Of a DNA stretch of 64,000 bases, positions 1-10,384 are shown one piece after another. Within the stretch, counting starts at the first letter, position 1; each line of letters opens with the position of its first letter. The position numbers and the translations under genes are program-made. The DNA lies in the NCBI GenBank assembly GCA_902552185.1, contig CACDFZ010000001.1, forward strand, positions 118,784 through 182,783. The letters are read 5' to 3'. A model generated the notes under the pieces. The model was not told the origin of the DNA and did not search any database. It saw nothing but the letters and a program-made list of their open reading frames with translations. This stretch comes from an uncultured Pelagibacteraceae bacterium. Its GTDB lineage: Bacteria > Pseudomonadota > Alphaproteobacteria > Pelagibacterales > Pelagibacteraceae.

Positions 1-908
1 AATCTCTTTGGTCTCTGTAAGGCATTAGCGTCTACCCCGCCAGTTAGAACTTTTCCCGAGCTTGGTACTACTGCGTTATACGCTCTGCCAAGTCTTGTGA
101 TTGAGTCTAACAATATGACCACATCTTTTTTATGTTCCACAAGTCTTTTGGCTTTTTCTATAACCATTTCCGCGACTGCAACGTGTCTTGAGGCTGGTTC
201 ATCAAAAGTAGAAGAAACCACTTCGCCTTTTACAGATCTTTGCATATCTGTAACCTCTTCAGGTCTTTCATCAATTAATAATACCATCAAATAAATCTCT
301 GGATGGTTAGCAGTTATTGATTGAGCAATATTTTGTAAAATAATAGTTTTGCCTGCTCTAGGAGGTGAGACTATAAGAGATCTTTGTCCTTTACCAATTG
401 GGCTTACGAGATCAATCAGTCTAGCAGTATTATCCGGTTTCTTTTCCACCTTTGTGCTTTCGACTTCTAATTTTATTCTTTTATTAGGGTATAAAGGAGT
501 CAAGTTGTCAAAGGCTATTTTATTTCTACCTTTCTCTGGTTCATCAAAATTTATTTTGTTTACTTTCAGCAAAGCAAAATATCTCTCTGCATCTTTAGGG
601 GCTCTTACTTCCCCTTCAACTGTATCCCCAGTTCTTAATCCAAATCTTCTTATTTGACTTGGGCTTACATAAATATCATCTGGGCCTGGTAAATAATTTG
701 ACTCGATTGCTCTTAAAAAACCAAAGCCATCTTGCAAAACTTCAAGAACGCCTGATGCACTGATTTGTTCATTTTTCTCGGCTAATTTTTTTAATATTGC
801 GAAGAGAATTTCTTGTTTTCTTAAAGTACTTGGATTTTCAATGCCAAGCTTTTCTGCTTGGGATATCAAATCAGCCGGACTTTGTTTTTTTAATTCTTGT
901 AAGTTCAT
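1..908 (-). CDS. rho: Transcription termination factor Rho (3' end runs off the window)
   Basis: Minus-strand reading from ATG at 908 gives [41 protein letters not shown]... with the Walker A-like SPPRAGKT and [17 protein letters not shown]; the + strand ORFs here are antisense. Confidence 0.95.
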   Translation of the reverse strand, partial: MNLQELKKQSPADLISQAEKLGIENPSTLRKQEILFAILKKLAEKNEQISASGVLEVLQDGFGFLRAIESNYLPGPDDIYVSPSQIRRFGLRTGDTVEGEVRAPKDAERYFALLKVNKINFDEPEKGRNKIAFDNLTPLYPNKRIKLEVESTKVEKKPDNTARLIDLVSPIGKGQRSLIVSPPRAGKTIILQNIAQSITANHPEIYLMVLLIDERPEEVTDMQRSVKGEVVSSTFDEPASRHVAVAEMVIEKAKRLVEHKKDVVILLDSITRLGRAYNAVVPSSGKVLTGGVDANALQRPKR

Positions 909-970
909 TTAATTGATTGAGTTTGAGGTAAGTATCTTAAATATAAGACTTTTTGTTAAAATTTCAAGTA

Positions 971-1405
971 TTATAATGGTTTAAAAATTACCACAAATAT
1001 AATGATAATCAGCAAAATTGTAGGAACTTCATTGATGATTCTAAAAAATTTTGAGCTTTTAGTGTTACTGTCAATCTGAAAGTCTTTCAAAATAGCAAGT
1101 AGATAAAAGTGATATCCAGTCAGAAATATAACAAGCCCAAGTTTAATTTTCATCCATAAAAAACTAAGACTTATTATACCTTGTGAGTGAATTAAGAGTA
1201 TTCCAAAAACCCAGGATAAAATCATCGCAGGGTTCATGATATAAAAATACAATCTTTTTTCCATTAGCTTGAAAGTTTCTGATTGACCCTTATTTTCTTT
1301 GGTCTCTGCGTGATATACAAAAATTCTAGGTAGATATAATAATCCTGCCATCCAAGAAATAACTGCTATAAGATGTAAAGCTTTAAACGCTAGATATGCA
1401 TTCAT
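971..1405 (-). CDS. hemJ: HemJ-like protoporphyrinogen oxidase (CopD-like membrane protein)
   Basis: 144 aa; MNAYLAFKALHLIAVISWMAGLLYLPRIFVYH typical of HemJ; next to hemH/hemE. Confidence 0.85.
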   Translation of the reverse strand: MNAYLAFKALHLIAVISWMAGLLYLPRIFVYHAETKENKGQSETFKLMEKRLYFYIMNPAMILSWVFGILLIHSQGIISLSFLWMKIKLGLVIFLTGYHFYLLAILKDFQIDSNTKSSKFFRIINEVPTILLIIIIFVVIFKPL

Positions 1406-2398
1406 TTATAAAAATTTTTTTGTTAATTGTTCAAGTAAATTTATGTGATCCTCGCTATCATTTAAACAAGGAACTACATCAAAATTGTTTCCCCCAGAAT
1501 TAATAAAGCTTTCTTTGCCTTGAATAGATATTTCTTCAAGAGTTTCAACGCAGTCTGAGGAGAAGCCGGGGCAGATTACAATTATATTTTTTTTACCTTC
1601 TTTTGGTAAGTTTTCTAAAGTAACATCAGTGTAAGGCTTCAACCAAGCTTCAGGACCAAATCTTGACTGAAATGTAGTTCTAATCTCAACAGTTTTAAAT
1701 GTTTCCGAAAGTAATCTAGATGTTTTATGGCAATAACAATGATAAGGATCGCCTTTGTCAAAATATTTTTGAGGAATGCCGTGATATGAGGCTAGAATTA
1801 AATCAGGTTTCCATTTTAACTCTGAGATTTTAATTTTTAAACTATTTGAGAGCGCCTGAATATATAGAGGCTCCGATTCGTAGTGTGGTATTATTTGTAG
1901 ACTAGGTTGCCATCTCATTTCCATCAAAACTCTATAGACTTCATCACACACTGTTGCTGTTGTTGCGGCGGCATATTGCGGGTAAAGAGGTAAAACTATA
2001 AGTTTTTCACAACCAGCTTCATGTAGTTTGAGTATTTTGCTCTCTATGCTTGGATTCCCATATCTCATGGCATAATCAACTATGACTTCTTTGCTACCAA
2101 TCCTGTCCAATAGTTTTTTTGTTTGCATTATAGTGAAATATCTTAATGGTGACATGTCTTCTTTTTTCATCCATATCTCTTTATAAGCTTTGGCGGTTTT
2201 AGATGGCCGTAAGTTTAAAATAAACAGATTAAGAATAATTTTCCATAAAAATGGGTTCACCTCTATTACTCTTCTATCAGACAAAAATTCTTTTAAATAT
2301 TTTCTTATGTCTAGCCATTTAGTGGAGTCCGGTGTTCCGAGATTTACAAGTAGTACGCCCGTTTTACCAAAGTTTATTTTTGGGTGATCATTGCTCAT
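1406..2398 (-). CDS. hemH: Ferrochelatase
   Basis: GVLLVNLGTPDS, SYHGIPQKYFDKGDPYHCYCHKT, SRFGPEAWLKPYT, CPGFSSDCVETLEEI. Confidence 0.95.
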   Translation of the reverse strand: MSNDHPKINFGKTGVLLVNLGTPDSTKWLDIRKYLKEFLSDRRVIEVNPFLWKIILNLFILNLRPSKTAKAYKEIWMKKEDMSPLRYFTIMQTKKLLDRIGSKEVIVDYAMRYGNPSIESKILKLHEAGCEKLIVLPLYPQYAAATTATVCDEVYRVLMEMRWQPSLQIIPHYESEPLYIQALSNSLKIKISELKWKPDLILASYHGIPQKYFDKGDPYHCYCHKTSRLLSETFKTVEIRTTFQSRFGPEAWLKPYTDVTLENLPKEGKKNIIVICPGFSSDCVETLEEISIQGKESFINSGGNNFDVVPCLNDSEDHINLLEQLTKKFL

Positions 2399-3405
2399 CT
2401 TTTTATTATATTCACTCTATCTACTATTTTTTTTATTATACTTGGGTTTGTCTCTGGCAGAATACCATGTCCAAGATTAAATATGTAGGGGTTATTCTTA
2501 AATACCTCTAAATATTTTTCCATTTCTTCCAATGCTATTTTTTCATCTTCAAGAAGAATGTTGGGATTCATACCTCCCTGTATGCAAGTATTCCCAAAGT
2601 TATTTTTTGCCCATGAAGGATCTATGTCATGATCAATGTTTATTGCATCTGGTTTTACTTCTTCTAAGAATTTTTTATAATTTTCTTTTAAACCTTTGGG
2701 AAAACAAATTGATGGTATTTTATTTTCTTTACAAAAATCAACTAGACTTTTGTTGGGTTTATAACAATATTCATTTAAATCTTCATCTTCGATGAGACCA
2801 GCCCAAGAATCAAATATTTGTATTATATCTGCACCAGCTTGTTTCTGATTAATAATGTGGATTTTCAAGAACTCATCTAGTTTTTTTAAGACCGATTTTA
2901 TTTCGTTTTTATCTTTTATTATTATCTTCTTATCTAATTTATTCTGTTCTTTAAAATTATATAAATAAATCAAAAGTGTCCAGGGAGCACCAACAAATGC
3001 AATTAATGATTTGTCTTTGTTTAAAATAGTTTTAGTTTTATTTATCGCTTTATAAATAGGCTGAAGAGTAGAGAGAAAATTTTTTTCTTTTGTGTCTAAA
3101 AATTTATTAATGTTTAATTTCGAATTTCTTGGACCATTTTTCTTACCAAATTCTATCGGTTGACCTAGAGCATAAGGTATTACTAATATATCTGAAAAAA
3201 TTATTGCGGCATCAAGATTAAATCTTTTCATTGGCTGTAATGTAATTTCTGAAGCCAAGTCGCTATTTAAACATAGTTTTAAAAAATTTGGATTTTGAGA
3301 TCTTAACTGTTTAAATTCAGGTAAATATCTACCAGCTTGTCTCATGAACCAGATAGGTACACAAGAAATATCTTTATTTATCAAACAATTTAACAATTTA
3401 CTCAT
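2395..3405 (-). CDS. hemE: Uroporphyrinogen decarboxylase
   Basis: PIWFMRQAGRYLPEF, AAIIFSDILVIP, FVGAPWTLLIY, FNLGHGILPETNP. Confidence 0.95.
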   Translation of the reverse strand: MSKLLNCLINKDISCVPIWFMRQAGRYLPEFKQLRSQNPNFLKLCLNSDLASEITLQPMKRFNLDAAIIFSDILVIPYALGQPIEFGKKNGPRNSKLNINKFLDTKEKNFLSTLQPIYKAINKTKTILNKDKSLIAFVGAPWTLLIYLYNFKEQNKLDKKIIIKDKNEIKSVLKKLDEFLKIHIINQKQAGADIIQIFDSWAGLIEDEDLNEYCYKPNKSLVDFCKENKIPSICFPKGLKENYKKFLEEVKPDAINIDHDIDPSWAKNNFGNTCIQGGMNPNILLEDEKIALEEMEKYLEVFKNNPYIFNLGHGILPETNPSIIKKIVDRVNIIKR

Positions 3406-3688
3406 AAATTAAATAATATATTGATAAGTGTAGTTATTGTAATAGGTCATGTTAGTATCGGCTATATTTATTTATACCTAGTTTTAAACATTTTATACCC
3501 ACCAAGTAGTCTAAATTTACTGTAATTTGAATTATTGATAGAATTATACTCACAGTTTATAGTTTTGATGTATAAAATAATTCACATCGAATAAAATGTA
3601 TAAAATATGTTAATTAATGTGAGCAAATTTTTTTTACGAAAGACTTTAGAGCATAACATAAAGTTATACGATTATTACTAACAGGATT
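3406..3688. other. oriC: Candidate chromosome replication origin (oriC) intergenic region
   Basis: Longest intergenic region of this part of the window, A+T-rich, between divergent hemE and ppsR-maf-aroE-coaE-dnaQ, the position of the Caulobacter/Rickettsia-type origin; canonical TTATCCACA boxes not seen. Confidence 0.6.
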
Positions 3689-4510
3689 ATGAACGAAAAA
3701 TACAATGTATATCTCATCTCAGACTCCACAGGGGAAACTTTGGATAGGATATTTTTATCTCTACAATCGCAATTTAAAAATTTCAAATATGAGAAAAAAG
3801 AGTTCTTCTTTGTCAGAACTGAACAACAAGTTGATAAAATTATAGAAGAAGGAACAAAGATAGAGAATCCAATTATTCTTTATACAATTGTAGAAACGAA
3901 ACTCGCCAAATATTTATCTAAAAAAAGTGAGCTGTCAAATATTCCGTGTTTTGGTGTTTTAGGAAGTTTAATTTTAGCTTTTTCAAAGCTCTTAAATCAA
4001 AAAGCAATTCATAAACCAAGCGCTCAACATGTTTTAGATGATGATTATTACAAAAGAATTGAGGCAATTCAATTTACAATGTCCCACGATGATGGAAAAA
4101 TCACAAAAGATTTATCGAAGGCAGATGTGATTTTATTGGGAGTCAGCAGAACGAGTAAAACGCCAACATCTATCTACTTAGCAAACAGAGGTTACAAAAC
4201 AACAAACATTCCCTTAGTACCAAATCAAGAAATACCTGAGGATTTGAAAAAAAAAGATTTTAAATCTTGTATAATTGGGCTGTATGCAGACCCAGATAGA
4301 TTGTTAGACATAAGACGTAACCGAGTAGCCTTAATGCAAGAAAATAGATCCTCTAATTATACGGATGTTGCCTCTATAAAGAAAGAAGTTGAAGATTCAA
4401 AAAATTTGTTTAAAAAACATAGTTGGCCAACCATCGATGTAACTAGAAAATCAGTAGAAGAAACTGCAGCCTCAATTATCAAAATAATTGAAATCAAAAG
4501 AAAAAAATGA
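3689..4510 (+). CDS. ppsR: PEP synthase regulatory protein (kinase/pyrophosphorylase, DUF299 family)
   Basis: YLISDSTGETLDRI, HDDGK, DVILLGVSRTSKTPTSIYLANRGYKTTNIPLVP. Confidence 0.9.
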   Translation: MNEKYNVYLISDSTGETLDRIFLSLQSQFKNFKYEKKEFFFVRTEQQVDKIIEEGTKIENPIILYTIVETKLAKYLSKKSELSNIPCFGVLGSLILAFSKLLNQKAIHKPSAQHVLDDDYYKRIEAIQFTMSHDDGKITKDLSKADVILLGVSRTSKTPTSIYLANRGYKTTNIPLVPNQEIPEDLKKKDFKSCIIGLYADPDRLLDIRRNRVALMQENRSSNYTDVASIKKEVEDSKNLFKKHSWPTIDVTRKSVEETAASIIKIIEIKRKK

Positions 4511-5091
4511 GAATTGTTTTAGCTTCCAAAAGTGGTGTTAGAAAAGAAATTTTAGATAAGTATGGGGTCGAGTCAATTGTTTCTCCTTCAAATGTTGATG
4601 AAGATCAAGTTAAAGAATCTTTGTTGGAGAGAGGCGCTGACCCAGAAATTATTTCAAAGAACCTAGCAGAATTGAAATCAGTTAAAGTAAGCTTAAAATA
4701 TCCTGACAAACTTGTTTTAGGTGCGGATAGCGTTATATCGCTTGATCTCAAATTAATAAACAAACCTAATTCGAGAGATGAAGCATACAGTATTCTAAAG
4801 CTATTAAATGGCAACAAACATTATTTAATTAGTTCTGTTTGTATTTCTAAAAATGGATCAATGATTTGGAATTACACTGATAAATCTGAGTTAAAAATGA
4901 AAAATCTATCTGATAAACAGCTTAAAACATATCTTGAAGGGATAAAAACTGAAACATTGCTAGCTTATGGCGTTTATCAAATAGAAGCAGGCGGTTTAAA
5001 TTTATTTGAGTATATAAAAGGAGACAAAGATTCTATAATGGGTTTGCCGATTAAACAAATTAAGGAATATATAAATAACCACAAACTATGA
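4507..5091 (+). CDS. maf: Maf family nucleotide pyrophosphatase
   Basis: RIVLASKSGVRKEIL; VLGADSVI; Maf family. Confidence 0.9.
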   Translation: MRIVLASKSGVRKEILDKYGVESIVSPSNVDEDQVKESLLERGADPEIISKNLAELKSVKVSLKYPDKLVLGADSVISLDLKLINKPNSRDEAYSILKLLNGNKHYLISSVCISKNGSMIWNYTDKSELKMKNLSDKQLKTYLEGIKTETLLAYGVYQIEAGGLNLFEYIKGDKDSIMGLPIKQIKEYINNHKL

Positions 5092-5918
5092 AAAAAAAGA
5101 AATTTGCAATAATAGGTAGTCCCGTATCTCATTCACTTTCACCGATTATGCATAATTACTGGTTTAAAAAATACAATATTGATGCTGAGTACGAACTATT
5201 AGACATTGACAAAAGTGAAATTCAAAATGTGATAGATAAAATTAAAAATAAAGAAATTAAAGGAATAAACGTTACCTTGCCATATAAAAAATCCGTAATA
5301 CCTTTTTTGAGCAAAACCATAAATGACGCCAATGAAACCCACTCAGTTAATACTGTTATGTTAGATCAAAAAAATAATTTGATAGGAGAAAATACTGATG
5401 TTTTTGGATTTCAGGCAGCTTATTTAAAATCTATTCCTAATCAAGAAAAGAAGAATAAAAAAGTATTAGTCCTCGGAGCGGGTGGAGTTGCACCTTCAAT
5501 TATTTTAGCTCTATTAAAATCAAAAATACATAATATTGCTTTGAGTAATAGAACTTATGAAAAATCATTATTTCTTAAAAAGAAGTTTAAAAACTTAAAC
5601 ATTATTAAGTGGAATGATTTCTCAAAAGAGGTAAATAAATTTGACATAATAATCAATGCAACAAGTCTAGGATTAAGTTCAAGTAATGAATTTGATAGTG
5701 ATTTTAGTAATTTTAATAAAAATATGGTTTATATTGATACAATATATAACCCAGCGGAGACAAAAATGATTAAGTATTTTAAATCTAATAAAATTAGAAC
5801 ACACAATGGATTAAATATGCTTATTTACCAAGGTCAAAAAGCTTTTTACTTATGGAATAAAATTAATCCAGAAGTCGATGATGAATTACTCAAATTATTG
5901 GAGTCCAAATTAGATTAA
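5088..5918 (+). CDS. aroE: Shikimate dehydrogenase
   Basis: IGSPVSHSLSPIMHNYWF, GINVTLPYKKSV, GAGGVAPSI, INATSLG. Confidence 0.95.
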   Translation: MKKKKFAIIGSPVSHSLSPIMHNYWFKKYNIDAEYELLDIDKSEIQNVIDKIKNKEIKGINVTLPYKKSVIPFLSKTINDANETHSVNTVMLDQKNNLIGENTDVFGFQAAYLKSIPNQEKKNKKVLVLGAGGVAPSIILALLKSKIHNIALSNRTYEKSLFLKKKFKNLNIIKWNDFSKEVNKFDIIINATSLGLSSSNEFDSDFSNFNKNMVYIDTIYNPAETKMIKYFKSNKIRTHNGLNMLIYQGQKAFYLWNKINPEVDDELLKLLESKLD

Positions 5919-6475
5919 TGAAAATAGGTATTACAGGCTCTTTATCTTCAGGTAAATCATCAGTAGCAAAAATCTTATCAAAAAAAAACAATATACTGTT
6001 CAGTGCAGATAAAATAGTTAAAAATTTATACTCTAACAACCAATTTAAAAAAAAGGTAAAAAAAAAATTTAAAATTAAAAAAAAAAATATTAAAAATGAA
6101 ATAAAATCCAAATTATTAAATAAAGAATTAGCTTTAAAAGAATTAGGAAAATTAATCCATCCTTTTGTGAGAAAAAAAATGAAAGAATTTTCTAAAAAAA
6201 ATAAAAAAAAAAAAATTATCTTTTTCGAAATTCCGTTATTGATAGAGAGTAATTTAATGAATTTTTTTGATTTTATAATATTGGTGGTTGCCCCACGAAA
6301 AAATAGACTTAATCGTTATTTAAAAAGTGGGGGTAAAAAGAAAATGTTTGACCTTTTGGATAAAAATCAAATTTCTCCAAAGCAAAAAATTAAATATTGC
6401 GATTATATAATTGTTAACAACAAATCTAAAAATATTTTAAAAAAAAAAGTACATGATATAATCTTGAATGTCTGA
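5918..6475 (+). CDS. coaE: Dephospho-CoA kinase
   Basis: IGITGSLSSGKSSVAKIL P-loop, FFEIPLLIES; between aroE and dnaQ. Confidence 0.85.
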   Translation: MKIGITGSLSSGKSSVAKILSKKNNILFSADKIVKNLYSNNQFKKKVKKKFKIKKKNIKNEIKSKLLNKELALKELGKLIHPFVRKKMKEFSKKNKKKKIIFFEIPLLIESNLMNFFDFIILVVAPRKNRLNRYLKSGGKKKMFDLLDKNQISPKQKIKYCDYIIVNNKSKNILKKKVHDIILNV

Positions 6476-7130
6476 AATTTTTTTAGATATTGAAACTACT
6501 GGATTATCTTTTAAAGACAATCATAGAATAGTTGAAATAGCGTGTATCGAAACTAATGAGCTTATACCAACTAAGAGAATTTTCCACAAAATAATTAATC
6601 CTGAACGTGATGTCCCGGACGAGGCATTTAAAATTCATGGCTTTTCATCAGATTTTTTAAAAGATAAACCAAAGTTTAAAGAAATAGCAGATGAACTCAT
6701 TAGTTTTATTAATGGAAAAGATTTAATTATACATAACGCATCATTTGACTTACCTTTTATTAATCATGAACTAAAAATTTTAAAAAAAGATGTTATAAGC
6801 AAAAACAAGATCATAGACACGCTGGAACTAGCAAGAAGTAAATACCCTGGAATGTCAAACTCCTTAGATGCGCTTTGTAAAAGATTTAACGTAGATTTGT
6901 CGAGAAGAATAAAACACAACGCAGTTTTAGACTGCGAGCTGTTACGAGAAGTTTATATTTATCTTCTAGATGTAAAAGAACCTAAATTATCATTTAATTC
7001 AAAAGTTGAGCAAAAGAATAGTTATAGAAATATTTTAAACTACTCAAAGAAAATAGTAAAACTCTCTGAGGAAGAATTAAAAAATCACGGTAAGTTTTTA
7101 AAATCTGAGCTTAAAAAAAATTATTTTTAG
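6468..7130 (+). CDS. dnaQ: DNA polymerase III epsilon subunit
   Basis: EIFLDIETTGLSFKDNHRIVEIACIE, LIIHNASFDLPFINHEL, HNAVLDCELL. Confidence 0.9.
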   Translation: MSEIFLDIETTGLSFKDNHRIVEIACIETNELIPTKRIFHKIINPERDVPDEAFKIHGFSSDFLKDKPKFKEIADELISFINGKDLIIHNASFDLPFINHELKILKKDVISKNKIIDTLELARSKYPGMSNSLDALCKRFNVDLSRRIKHNAVLDCELLREVYIYLLDVKEPKLSFNSKVEQKNSYRNILNYSKKIVKLSEEELKNHGKFLKSELKKNYF

Positions 7131-7558
7131 TTTCTCCTCGACAAATATAGTTTTCTAAAATCTACTTTTTGGTCAATTTTGATATCTCTGAAACCTGAAT
7201 TCTCAAAAATAAAAATAAAAACCTCTCTAAGTTCCGGATATATTTTATTTGGTATTTCTATTAGTATAATTTCTTCTAATTTCTTTTTATCGTTTAGGTT
7301 TTTGTCCAGCTCAACCATAGTAGAGTAAGTAGCAAGTGCATTAATTTTATCTAAACTTTTATCTTTTGGCTCCAACAAAAGTGTAGTTTGTACTTCAATA
7401 ATATTTTCTTTAAATCTATTACTTTTAATGTCTATTTTGAATTTATAATTAGAGATATCTTTTGTGAGTGAAAAAAACATATTTGGTTTCGAAATATCAA
7501 AGTCGAGTTTTTTTATATATTTAGCAATTATTTTATAACTCATCTTTTTTTTCTTCAA
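7127..7558 (-). CDS. secB: SecB-like protein-export chaperone (divergent)
   Basis: KIIAKYIKKLDFDISKPN; position after dnaQ as in other alphaproteobacteria. Confidence 0.75.
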   Translation of the reverse strand: MKKKKMSYKIIAKYIKKLDFDISKPNMFFSLTKDISNYKFKIDIKSNRFKENIIEVQTTLLLEPKDKSLDKINALATYSTMVELDKNLNDKKKLEEIILIEIPNKIYPELREVFIFIFENSGFRDIKIDQKVDFRKLYLSRRN

Positions 7559-7946
7559 TTATTTCAGCTTCAATTGTTTTATCCTCAGTTGTTTGATTTT
7601 TACTTTTGTTTATAATCGGATAAAGCAGGATTTTTCTGGTTATCGGAATTAATAGTAAAAAGCCCATTGTGTCAGTAAAAAACCCTGGAGTAATAAGTAA
7701 CACAGCAGCTATTGCGATAGATGCTCCTGACAGTATTTCGTAAATGGGCAACTTGTTTTGATAAATGTTTATAAACCCAGACTTAATGGTTCTTATACCT
7801 TGAATTCTGGCAAAATAAACGCCAACTATAGCCGTAAAAATTATTAATAAAATCGTATTTATAGCTCCAATATTTTCCCCAATTTTAATAAAAAGCAATA
7901 TTTCTATTATTGGTATGGCTATAATTGATATTAGTATTGTGTTCAT
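7533..7946 (-). CDS. fxsA: FxsA family membrane protein
   Basis: PIIEILLFIKIGENIGAINTILLIIFTAIVG, GAAIAAVLLITPGFFTDTMGFLLLIP. Confidence 0.85.
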   Translation of the reverse strand: MNTILISIIAIPIIEILLFIKIGENIGAINTILLIIFTAIVGVYFARIQGIRTIKSGFINIYQNKLPIYEILSGASIAIAAVLLITPGFFTDTMGFLLLIPITRKILLYPIINKSKNQTTEDKTIEAEIIEEKKDEL

Positions 7947-7990
7947 TTGTCTGATACAAAAATATATTAATAATGTATATTTAGCAAATT

Positions 7991-8599
7991 ATGAGTAGTA
8001 ACTTTGGGTATATAGATATTATTTTACTAGCTATGATAGCTGGTTTTATCATCTTAAGATTGAGAAGTATCTTGGGTAGAAAAACTGGTCATGAGGATAA
8101 AATTTATCCAAGATTTTCTGAAAAAAAATTTGAAGAATTCCGAAATCAGCAAGAAGTTAAGTTCCAAAAGAAAAATTTTAATGAATTAGAAGGTGAGGAA
8201 AAAGAAAAATTTATTAAAGGTGCCGAAATAGCTTATGAAACTATTATTACAGCCTTTGCAAAAGGAGATAAAAAAAGTTTAAAGGGTCTCCTAACTCCAA
8301 GAATGGCTACAAATTTCAATCAAGCCATTTCCGACAGAGAAGATAAAGGCATAAAGTCAGAATTAACATTCATAGGCATGAAAGAGTCTAACCTTGAGAA
8401 ATTTGAAAAGGTTCAAGACAATATTTTTGCAACAGTTAAATTTGTATCTGATATAATTTCAGTAAAAAAAGATAAAAGTAACAATATCTTAGAGGGAAAT
8501 CCTGATCGAATAAAAACCGTGACTGATCATTGGAAATTTTCTAAGAAGGAGAAAAGTAGTAGTCCTAATTGGTACTTAGCTGAAATATTGCCTAAGTGA
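7991..8599 (+). CDS. Tim44-like domain protein
   Basis: N-terminal TM segment; FIKGAEIAYETIITAFAKGDKKSLKGLLTPRMATNFNQAI Tim44-like. Confidence 0.85.
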   Translation: MSSNFGYIDIILLAMIAGFIILRLRSILGRKTGHEDKIYPRFSEKKFEEFRNQQEVKFQKKNFNELEGEEKEKFIKGAEIAYETIITAFAKGDKKSLKGLLTPRMATNFNQAISDREDKGIKSELTFIGMKESNLEKFEKVQDNIFATVKFVSDIISVKKDKSNNILEGNPDRIKTVTDHWKFSKKEKSSSPNWYLAEILPK

Positions 8600-9009
8600 A
8601 AAAAAAAGTTCCCTTATCACAAAAAGACAAAGAAGATTGGAAAAAGTTTTTAGAAGACACGTCCCGCGTTCCTGACAAAGATCAAAACAATAGAACTGAT
8701 AGTGTAAAAAATAAATATAAATTCGATTTACATGGTTTAACTTTAGATGAAGCTAATAAAAAAGTTAAAGAAGTAATTAAATCTTGTAGTGAAAAAAATT
8801 TCAGAGAGATACTTTTAATTACTGGTAAAGGGTTGCATTCAAATCAAGAGGACGTTTATAAATCATCAGATTTTAGTAAATTAAGATTTTCAGTTCCTGA
8901 ATTTATTAATTCAGACCCAGAAACTTCCAAATTAATCATATCAATAGCCAAACCTCCACAAAATGAGGGTGGTGAAGGAGCATTGCTTATTAAGTTGAAA
9001 AAATTATAA
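8596..9009 (+). CDS. Smr domain protein
   Basis: [20 protein letters not shown]...[14 protein letters not shown] start overlapping the upstream TGA. Confidence 0.85.
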   Translation: MKKKVPLSQKDKEDWKKFLEDTSRVPDKDQNNRTDSVKNKYKFDLHGLTLDEANKKVKEVIKSCSEKNFREILLITGKGLHSNQEDVYKSSDFSKLRFSVPEFINSDPETSKLIISIAKPPQNEGGEGALLIKLKKL

Positions 9010-10383
9010 AATAAATTTCGAAAGGTCTGTATCTTTAACAAGATTTCCTAAATTTTTCTGAACAAATTCTTTATCAACGATTATTTTTTCTCCAGCCTTG
9101 TCTGTAGCGTTAAAACTAATGTCATCTAAAACTTTTTCAATAATTGTATGTAATCTTCTAGCTCCGATGTTCTCTATTGATGAATTTACTTCAGTAGAAA
9201 TCTTAGCAAGCATCTCAATACCGTCATCTTTGAATTCCAGATCCACATTTTCTGTTTTTAATAGAGCTTTATATTGTTTAATTAAACTGTTATCTGGTTC
9301 TTTTAAAATTCTAATAAAGTCTTTTTCATTTAAAGCACTTAATTCAACTCTTATTGGAAGTCTCCCTTGTAATTCTGGCAGTAAATCTGAAGGTTTTGCA
9401 AGTTGAAAAGCACCAGAAGCAATAAATAGTATATGATCAGTTTTTATTGGACCATGCTTAGTATTAACGGTTGTTCCTTCTATCAGTGGAAGAAGATCTC
9501 TTTGCACTCCCTCTCTTGAAACATCTCCACCAACCCTATCACCTCTAGCAGAAACTTTATCAATCTCATCCAAAAACACTATACCATTATCTTCTGTTGA
9601 TTTTTTTGCTTCTTGCACAATCTTGTCTTCCTCAATCATTTTATCTGATTCTTGAGCAACTAAAATTTCATGAGATTCTTTTACGGTCATTTTCTTTTTT
9701 TTACCTTTCTTATTCCCCACAGATTTACCCAATATTTCTCCAATATTTACCATTCCAACATTTGCTCCTGGCATTCCAGGAATTTCAAAGCTAGGCATTG
9801 ATGAAGATGTATCCATGACCTCGATTTCAATTTGGTTATTATCTAAATCACCGTTTCTTAATCTTTTTCTAAAACTTTCTCTCGTTGCAACGGAAGCTTT
9901 GTTACCTACTAAAGCATCAAGCACTTTATCCTCTGCTAATAATTGCGCTTTAGCGTTTACCTCTTTTCTTTTTTTCTCTCTTTCCATCGCTATAGCAATT
10001 TCAACAAGATCTCTGATAATCTGTTCAACGTCTCTTCCAACGTAACCTACTTCTGTAAATCGAGTAGCTTCTACTTTTATAAACGGTGCCTCTGCTAATT
10101 TAGATAATCTTCTTGAAATTTCTGTTTTACCAACTCCAGTTGGTCCAATCATCAAGATATTTTTTGGTAAAACCTCATCTTTCATTTCATCTGACAACGC
10201 TTGTCTCCTCCATCTATTTCGTAGAGCAACTGCGACAGCTTTTTTTGCTTCTTTTTGACCAATGACGTATCTATCTAATTCAGAAACTATTTCTCTAGGA
10301 GATAAGGCGCTTACTTTACTATTTTCACTCTGCCCTTTATCCTTTACTAGATTTAAGTTTGTAACTTTTTTTGTTCCTGACAT
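9004..10383 (-). CDS. hslU: HslU ATPase subunit of HslUV protease (start placed at MSGTKK, not the upstream track ATG)
   Basis: [52 protein letters not shown]-like, [10 protein letters not shown]. Confidence 0.95.
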   Translation of the reverse strand: MSGTKKVTNLNLVKDKGQSENSKVSALSPREIVSELDRYVIGQKEAKKAVAVALRNRWRRQALSDEMKDEVLPKNILMIGPTGVGKTEISRRLSKLAEAPFIKVEATRFTEVGYVGRDVEQIIRDLVEIAIAMEREKKRKEVNAKAQLLAEDKVLDALVGNKASVATRESFRKRLRNGDLDNNQIEIEVMDTSSSMPSFEIPGMPGANVGMVNIGEILGKSVGNKKGKKKKMTVKESHEILVAQESDKMIEEDKIVQEAKKSTEDNGIVFLDEIDKVSARGDRVGGDVSREGVQRDLLPLIEGTTVNTKHGPIKTDHILFIASGAFQLAKPSDLLPELQGRLPIRVELSALNEKDFIRILKEPDNSLIKQYKALLKTENVDLEFKDDGIEMLAKISTEVNSSIENIGARRLHTIIEKVLDDISFNATDKAGEKIIVDKEFVQKNLGNLVKDTDLSKFIL

Positions 10384-10384
10384 A

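Noticed and set aside
97-657. + strand ORFs 97..294 and 349..657
   Set aside because: Antisense to a convincing Rho reading frame; no recognisable product.
9098-10045. + strand ORFs inside the hslU region
   Set aside because: Antisense shadows of hslU; low-complexity Ser/Leu translation.
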